Of a DNA stretch of 64,000 bases, positions 59,769 through 64,000 are shown piece after piece. A model generated the notes under the pieces. It saw nothing but the letters and a program-made list of their open reading frames with translations, made no database searches and had not been told where the DNA came from. Each line of letters opens with the position of its first letter. Position 1 is the stretch's first letter. This stretch comes from QKMZ01 sp012965515 (lineage in GTDB: Bacteria; Cyanobacteriota; Vampirovibrionia; Obscuribacterales; Obscuribacteraceae): positions 124,001 to 188,000 of the forward strand of contig CALFMP010000014.1 in NCBI GenBank assembly GCA_937879965.1, read 5' to 3'. The translations under genes were made by a program, and so were the position numbers.

Positions 59769-61490
59769 ATGACTGCAGGTTCTGACGGGGGACCTAGTCC
59801 CCAGTTCCCTGAGGCAGGTAAAAAAGGCGCGACTTCTAATGAAACGCCTGAGACGTCCACAGGTGCCGAAAAAATCAATTCGGGCTCGCTGGATGAAGTG
59901 ACTCGACGCCCGTTGGGCCATTCGGTTAACAACTTGTTGAACATCTCAGGCATCGCTGAGCGGGACAAGACGGCAGCCGGGGAAGGAAAGAGAGTCACTG
60001 ATACTTATGTCCTTTGCCGATTCGTCGTTGTGCGCGGTGTGGCTCTCATCTATTTGATAGCTTTTCTTTCTCTCTTTCTACAAGTGGATGGGCTATTCGG
60101 TAAGAATGGCATTCTTCCCATCTCGCAATTTATGGAGGCAGTATCAGGCAGATACCAGTTTGGTGAACTGCCTACTGTTTTCTGGATTTCCTCGAGCGAT
60201 TCTTTCTTGAAAGGCGCCTGTGTTGGGGGAATGTTGTCATCTCTGGTTGCCGCCGCCGGCATTCTTACTGGTCCTGCGCTTTTATTGTGTTGGGTGCTCT
60301 ATCTGTCATTTCTGACGACCGGAGCAGACTTCATGTCTTTTCAGTGGGATATTCTCTTGCTTGAGACCGGAATACTGGCGGCACTGTGGGCACCATGGGC
60401 GATGGCGTCTCCGCCTTTGCGAAACTGGACGGGCACGGATGGGACTCCTTCTAGAATAGTGCTCTGGCTGCTGCGATGGTTACTCTTTCGCCTAATGTTT
60501 ATGTCAGGAATGTGCAAACTAATGAGTGGTGACGAGACCTGGTGGAGCTTGACCGCTCTTTCGTATCATTATGAAACGCAACCGCTGCCCACTCCGGTTG
60601 CTTGGCTCTGCAACATGCTTCCCCTGTGGTGGCAACAGCTTTCCTGCCTTCTGATGTTCGGCATCGAGATTGTCAGTCCGTTTCTCATATTTGGAAACCG
60701 CTTGACCCGACGCATCGCATTTGGTGCCTTGGCCGGGTTGCAAATTTTGATCTTGTTATCCGGCAATTACACCTTTTTCAATCTGCTGAGCATTCTCTTG
60801 TGTTTCACTCTCATAGATGACTCGCTCTGGAAGCGTATTTTCCCTGTCTCTCTAGTCGACTCGTTGCGAAATGCATCAGCAATTACGGGCACAAAATGGC
60901 AGCTTTATCAAAAGGTTTTGGTGTTGCCTATGGTGGCGCTATTGGGTCTTGCCAATCTCTGTATGTTAAACGTGCAGATAACCGGTGGTGAGGCACTTCC
61001 TCTGCCTATGCGAGAGTTTTGGGGTAATGTTCGCCAATTGCATTTGGTCAATAGTTACGGATTGTTCGCGGTGATGACGCAAAAGAGAATTGAGATAATT
61101 TTGGAAGGGAGTAATGACGGTAAAGAATGGCTTGCATACGAGTTTCCATTCAAACCTGGTGATTTGAAACGACCTCCACCGATTGTGGCGCCATTGCAGC
61201 CTAGACTTGATTGGCAGATGTGGTTTGCCGCTTTGGGAACCGTCGAGGGCAATCCATGGTTCCTTTCTTTTGCACAAAAGATCTTGCAGGGCGATAAAAC
61301 TGTGTCAGCGTTACTCTCCAAAAATCCGTTTCCAAATGCGCCGCCTATATTCCTGCGCGCGCAAAGCTTTGAATATCACTTCACTAATGCAAAAGAACTG
61401 ATGTCGACCGGGAATTGGTGGAAGCGCACATATGTTGGCGAATACATGCCTGTGGCAACGCTCCAGAATCAGCTCGAACAGGAGCGCTAA
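59769..61490 (+). CDS. Lipase maturation factor homologue (LMF1/LMF2 family)
   Basis: 573 residues from ATG 59769; the GTG at 59748 overlaps its own GAGG. After a polar head of about 75 residues come the family's membrane segments and landmarks: MSFQWDILLLETGILAALWA, LLRWLLFRLMFMSGMCKLMS, HYETQPLPTPVAWLCNMLP, SGNYTFFNLLSILLC, and late FWGNVRQLHLVNSYGLFAVM with EILEGSND-like soluble domain. Vertebrate LMF1 helps fold lipases in the ER; bacterial relatives are uncharacterised. Secreted lipase-like genes occur in this window, which makes a folding-helper role an interesting inference. Confidence 0.88.
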   Translation: MTAGSDGGPSPQFPEAGKKGATSNETPETSTGAEKINSGSLDEVTRRPLGHSVNNLLNISGIAERDKTAAGEGKRVTDTYVLCRFVVVRGVALIYLIAFLSLFLQVDGLFGKNGILPISQFMEAVSGRYQFGELPTVFWISSSDSFLKGACVGGMLSSLVAAAGILTGPALLLCWVLYLSFLTTGADFMSFQWDILLLETGILAALWAPWAMASPPLRNWTGTDGTPSRIVLWLLRWLLFRLMFMSGMCKLMSGDETWWSLTALSYHYETQPLPTPVAWLCNMLPLWWQQLSCLLMFGIEIVSPFLIFGNRLTRRIAFGALAGLQILILLSGNYTFFNLLSILLCFTLIDDSLWKRIFPVSLVDSLRNASAITGTKWQLYQKVLVLPMVALLGLANLCMLNVQITGGEALPLPMREFWGNVRQLHLVNSYGLFAVMTQKRIEIILEGSNDGKEWLAYEFPFKPGDLKRPPPIVAPLQPRLDWQMWFAALGTVEGNPWFLSFAQKILQGDKTVSALLSKNPFPNAPPIFLRAQSFEYHFTNAKELMSTGNWWKRTYVGEYMPVATLQNQLEQER

Positions 61491-61560
61491 ATTGTTTGCG
61501 AATATTTATAAGACGCATTCTTTAGTTAGAAGCTCATGAATAAGTGGAACTTCTCTATTT

Positions 61561-62832
61561 ATGATGGAGTTCTTGAGAAGATTATGGGTGGTCTTCCGTA
61601 AGGAGATGACCCATTGTTATAGGGATCCGCACGTAGTAATCTACGGCGTTCTTTTTCCCCTTTTGTTTTATCCGGCAGCGGCTATTGCCATGCTAGAGAT
61701 TGGCATCTTTCAGGAAGGTAAGCGCGAGAAAGAAACTTATCGCATAGTCTTTCCGGAGAGCAAAGAGCCCAATATTGCAGCCATACGTGATGTTCTTGCT
61801 CACAGCAAGCGTGGCCGGCTGGTTACATCTGCCGATCCGATCAAAGATTTGAAGGACGGCAACATCGAAGCTTTCGTTGAAGAAAAGAATGGAAAGCTTA
61901 CCGTGAAAGTGGCGGGGAGCTTACCGCTTTCAGAATCTGCAAACACTTACATCAATAGAGTTATTGAGTCGCGACGGCTCAAAAACATTCGCAAAGAGTT
62001 AGCCGACAAGAATGCGCCGGTTGAGATTATGCGCGTGTTTACGTTTGAGCTCAATGATGCAAAACGCACAAGAGCTCAAGCAGAGAACAAAGGTGGTGAC
62101 GCGGCCAATGTCATCTTTCGATATTTGCTAGCCTCCGTAATTTGCGTGCTCGTGCTGTGTATTCCCGCTGGTGCGGTGTATCCAGCCATCTGCGCCTTTA
62201 CGGAGGAGCGCGAGAAAAAGACTCTCGAAAGCACGCTTGTTGCTGCTGTTGGAACAGAGTGCCTGATGACCGGAAAGTTTCTTTCTGTTTTCGTTGTAGC
62301 ATTGATGTCTGGTCTTCTCAATCTTATCGGCATGAGTCTCGTCATCTGGTTGATGCTCAGCCAGGCAAAAGAATTGAGTGGATTGTCTAAACTCTCAAGC
62401 AGCACTTTTCAAATTTCCTTCGAAACTGGCGCTTGTCTCTTTGCTGCTACCGTTCTTTTCTCATTGCTGGTGTCTGCGATGTTTTCCCTCCTTGGAGCAA
62501 CAACCAAGTCGTTCAAAGAAGCGCAGAACATGCTGACCGTGCCTCTTTTGATTTTCACTCCCATGCCGATTGCCGGTATGCTGCCGGGAGTTCTACTTTC
62601 AAAGACGCTGGCGTTCGTGCCTGTGCTCAATCTGATTTTGTGGGTTAAGGCGGCCGTGCGTGGTGATGCGGATGCTGCACTTGTTGGTATTGCAGTTGGT
62701 GAAACCTTGTTTTTGACCTTCACAATGCTTTTCCTGTTGAGCCGTCTGATAAGAATGGAAAAGTTCGTGCTGGGCGATCACATAGATATTTGGGCACCTT
62801 TATTCGTGCGAGGGAAAGCAAATGGCCGTTGA
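61561..62832 (+). CDS. ABC transporter permease, NatB/ABC-2 type
   Basis: 423 residues. A first membrane helix (VIYGVLFPLLFYPAAAIAML) is followed by a large outside domain of about 140 residues. Then a cluster of helices carries the ABC-2 signature FTEEREKKTLESTLVAAVG, where the EREKxTLExLL motif is the coupling region. It forms an exporter with the next gene. The stop overlaps the NatA-like start by 11 bases, showing translational coupling. The substrate may be sodium or a drug/lipid, as in NatAB; this is not decided. Confidence 0.9.
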   Translation: MMEFLRRLWVVFRKEMTHCYRDPHVVIYGVLFPLLFYPAAAIAMLEIGIFQEGKREKETYRIVFPESKEPNIAAIRDVLAHSKRGRLVTSADPIKDLKDGNIEAFVEEKNGKLTVKVAGSLPLSESANTYINRVIESRRLKNIRKELADKNAPVEIMRVFTFELNDAKRTRAQAENKGGDAANVIFRYLLASVICVLVLCIPAGAVYPAICAFTEEREKKTLESTLVAAVGTECLMTGKFLSVFVVALMSGLLNLIGMSLVIWLMLSQAKELSGLSKLSSSTFQISFETGACLFAATVLFSLLVSAMFSLLGATTKSFKEAQNMLTVPLLIFTPMPIAGMLPGVLLSKTLAFVPVLNLILWVKAAVRGDADAALVGIAVGETLFLTFTMLFLLSRLIRMEKFVLGDHIDIWAPLFVRGKANGR

Positions 62833-63568
62833 AGTCAAAGACTTGAAAAAAATGTTCTTTGACGCGAAACGCGGCGAGTTTCTCGCTGTCGATGGCATCT
62901 CATTCAGCTGTTCGCAAGGCGAGATAGTCGGGTTGCTTGGTCCCAATGGCGCCGGAAAGACAACCACTCTTCGAATGATTGCTACTATTCTGCGCCCTGA
63001 TTCCGGGACTGCAAAAATCAACGGATTCGATATTACAACCGATCCGCAGGGTGTGCGTAAGAACTTGGGATTTTTGTCTTCTGAAACTGGGTTGTACGAG
63101 AGGCTGACACCCAGAGAGATTCTCAATTACTTCGGGCAACTCAGTGACTATCCGCTGGACAAGCTCGGTCAGCGAATCGAGGATCTGATCAAGTTGTTCG
63201 AGATGGGAGAGTTTGCCGACACCCGTTGTGAACGTTTGTCGACTGGTATGAAACAGAAAGTATCCATCGCGCGCGCTATCGTGCATGACCCCCCGGTAAT
63301 GGCGCTCGATGAGCCAACCAGTGGATTGGATATTATCACAAGCCAGAACACGTATCAGTTTATTCGAGACAGTAAAGCACAGGGAAAATGCATAATTTTT
63401 TCCACTCATATCATGAGTGAGGCGGAGAAGCTTTGCGATCGGATCGGAATTATCCACCGCGGAAAGCTCTTTGCCATGGGGACTCTGGAAGAGCTGAGAG
63501 AACTGACCGGTGAGCATTATCTCGAGGACATTTTCCTGGCAATAGTAAAGGAACAGGTTGATGTCTAG
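62822..63568 (+). CDS. ABC transporter ATPase, NatA-like
   Basis: 248 residues. Walker A GPNGAGKTTT, signature LSTGMKQKVSIARAI, Walker B PVMALDEPTSGLD, and switch His in FSTHIMSE are all intact. It pairs with permeases on both sides, and its start and stop overlap each neighbour. The N-terminal and C-terminal segments (EDIFLAIVKEQVDV) fit the NatA/CcmA group. Confidence 0.95.
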   Translation: MAVEVKDLKKMFFDAKRGEFLAVDGISFSCSQGEIVGLLGPNGAGKTTTLRMIATILRPDSGTAKINGFDITTDPQGVRKNLGFLSSETGLYERLTPREILNYFGQLSDYPLDKLGQRIEDLIKLFEMGEFADTRCERLSTGMKQKVSIARAIVHDPPVMALDEPTSGLDIITSQNTYQFIRDSKAQGKCIIFSTHIMSEAEKLCDRIGIIHRGKLFAMGTLEELRELTGEHYLEDIFLAIVKEQVDV

Positions 63569-64000
63569 TTCGACCGCACCAATGTCGAACGGCAAGCCGA
63601 TGTCTAAGACGTCGATTGTCTTTTTCAAGGAGCTCAAAGAAGTGCTCCGGGACTATCGAACGTTGATCATGATGATCATCATACCGACTCTGTTTTATCC
63701 AGCTATGCTTGTTTTTCCTGCCACTTTTGCAAAACAGAGTATCGCGCGCTTGGGACATACGACTGTGAAAGTGGGCATTGTGGGTGATTGCGAACCCCTT
63801 GCAAGACACCTGGAGAATGCTGAGCATGTGAAGGTCATCCAGCTTAGCGCATCCGATTATCGCGACAAACTCAAGTCAAATGAAGTCGATGTTGCGATTA
63901 TGGTGCCTCCGGAATTCACAGGTGTGATTTCACGAGAGTACACAACCCAGGAAGACTTTTCTGAACTGAAGAAGGCGCCAGTTCCCGCTCTAAAGCTGGT
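63561..64000 (+). CDS. Second ABC-2 permease (NatB-like), cut by the window end
   Basis: ATG 63561 overlaps the ATPase stop by eight bases; ATG 63600 (MSKTSIVFF) is an alternative. About 146 codons are visible. The N-terminus has FFKELKEVLRDYRTLIMMII, the same plan as the first permease (RDPHVVIYGVLFPLLFYPAA), followed by the outside domain. The right edge cuts the membrane domain. A heteromeric NatA-NatB1-NatB2 exporter is likely. Confidence 0.85.
   Translation, partial: MSSSTAPMSNGKPMSKTSIVFFKELKEVLRDYRTLIMMIIIPTLFYPAMLVFPATFAKQSIARLGHTTVKVGIVGDCEPLARHLENAEHVKVIQLSASDYRDKLKSNEVDVAIMVPPEFTGVISREYTTQEDFSELKKAPVPALKL

Noticed and set aside
1..64000. CRISPR arrays, tRNA or rRNA genes, transposases, prophage
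   Set aside because: I looked for regular direct repeats, cloverleaf-like stretches and transposase motifs and found none I could support.

Overview
The window is about 50% G+C, gene-dense bacterial chromosome. It carries a complete minC-minD-minE set with a neighbouring rodA, a menaquinone-type UbiA prenyltransferase, many secreted TPR and alpha/beta-hydrolase proteins, two Hanks-type Ser/Thr kinases (one fused to a PQQ propeller), a degenerate GGDEF protein and a degenerate chemoreceptor-like protein. This mixture suggests a non-photosynthetic relative of cyanobacteria (Vampirovibrionia/Melainabacteria, Obscuribacterales-like). That placement is an inference from gene content; there is no rRNA or other marker here. 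I saw no tRNA, rRNA, CRISPR array, transposase or prophage gene.

Layout. 1-3.7 kb: two TPR genes, a protein built from MshEN-like repeats, and a GGDEF protein that has lost its motif. 4.1-9.2 kb: a secreted SRPBCC protein, a PBP4-type carboxypeptidase, a hotdog thioesterase, a flavin reductase and a peroxide-stress pair (rubrerythrin plus a Fur/PerR-like regulator) with visible operators. 9.2-19.4 kb: TPR membrane protein, quinone oxidoreductase, MnmC-like methyltransferase, an Asn/Tyr-rich secreted protein, KdsD, kinase-PQQ fusion, UbiA/MqnP-like enzyme and small proteins.

19.6-28.7 kb is the most unusual block: six tightly packed minus-strand genes. In transcription order they are a UbiA-family prenyltransferase, a rifampin-phosphotransferase/PEP-synthase-like enzyme, a BtaA-like (DUF3419) aminocarboxypropyl transferase, a phytol/dolichol-kinase-like membrane protein with an extra membrane domain, a GNAT-type acyltransferase and an OleC-like AMP-dependent ligase. 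Together they look like an undescribed lipid or isoprenoid-lipid pathway. One of its proteins carries an in-frame palindromic repeat.

28.9-33 kb: a secreted protein, a transmembrane Ser/Thr kinase and proteins of unknown function. 33-38.1 kb: a TPR protein with two retropepsin-like domains in one chain, then rodA and minEDC. 38.4-47 kb: APC permease, unknown soluble proteins, MeaB GTPase, a secreted KKG-F-FG repeat protein, a coiled-coil protein, NagA, a secreted hydrolase and a TPR protein. 47-54.5 kb: lipoprotein, two secreted lysophospholipase-like hydrolases, a secreted TPR protein, a second SRPBCC protein and orphans. 54.5-64 kb: receptor-like protein, zinc-ribbon protein, Rieske oxygenase, a LolA-like lipid-binding protein, a lipase-maturation-factor homologue and a NatA/NatB-type ABC exporter running off the right edge.

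Gene starts were chosen by Shine-Dalgarno spacing and signal-peptide fit; several differ from the longest open frame. Functional names rest on motif recognition only, without database searches.
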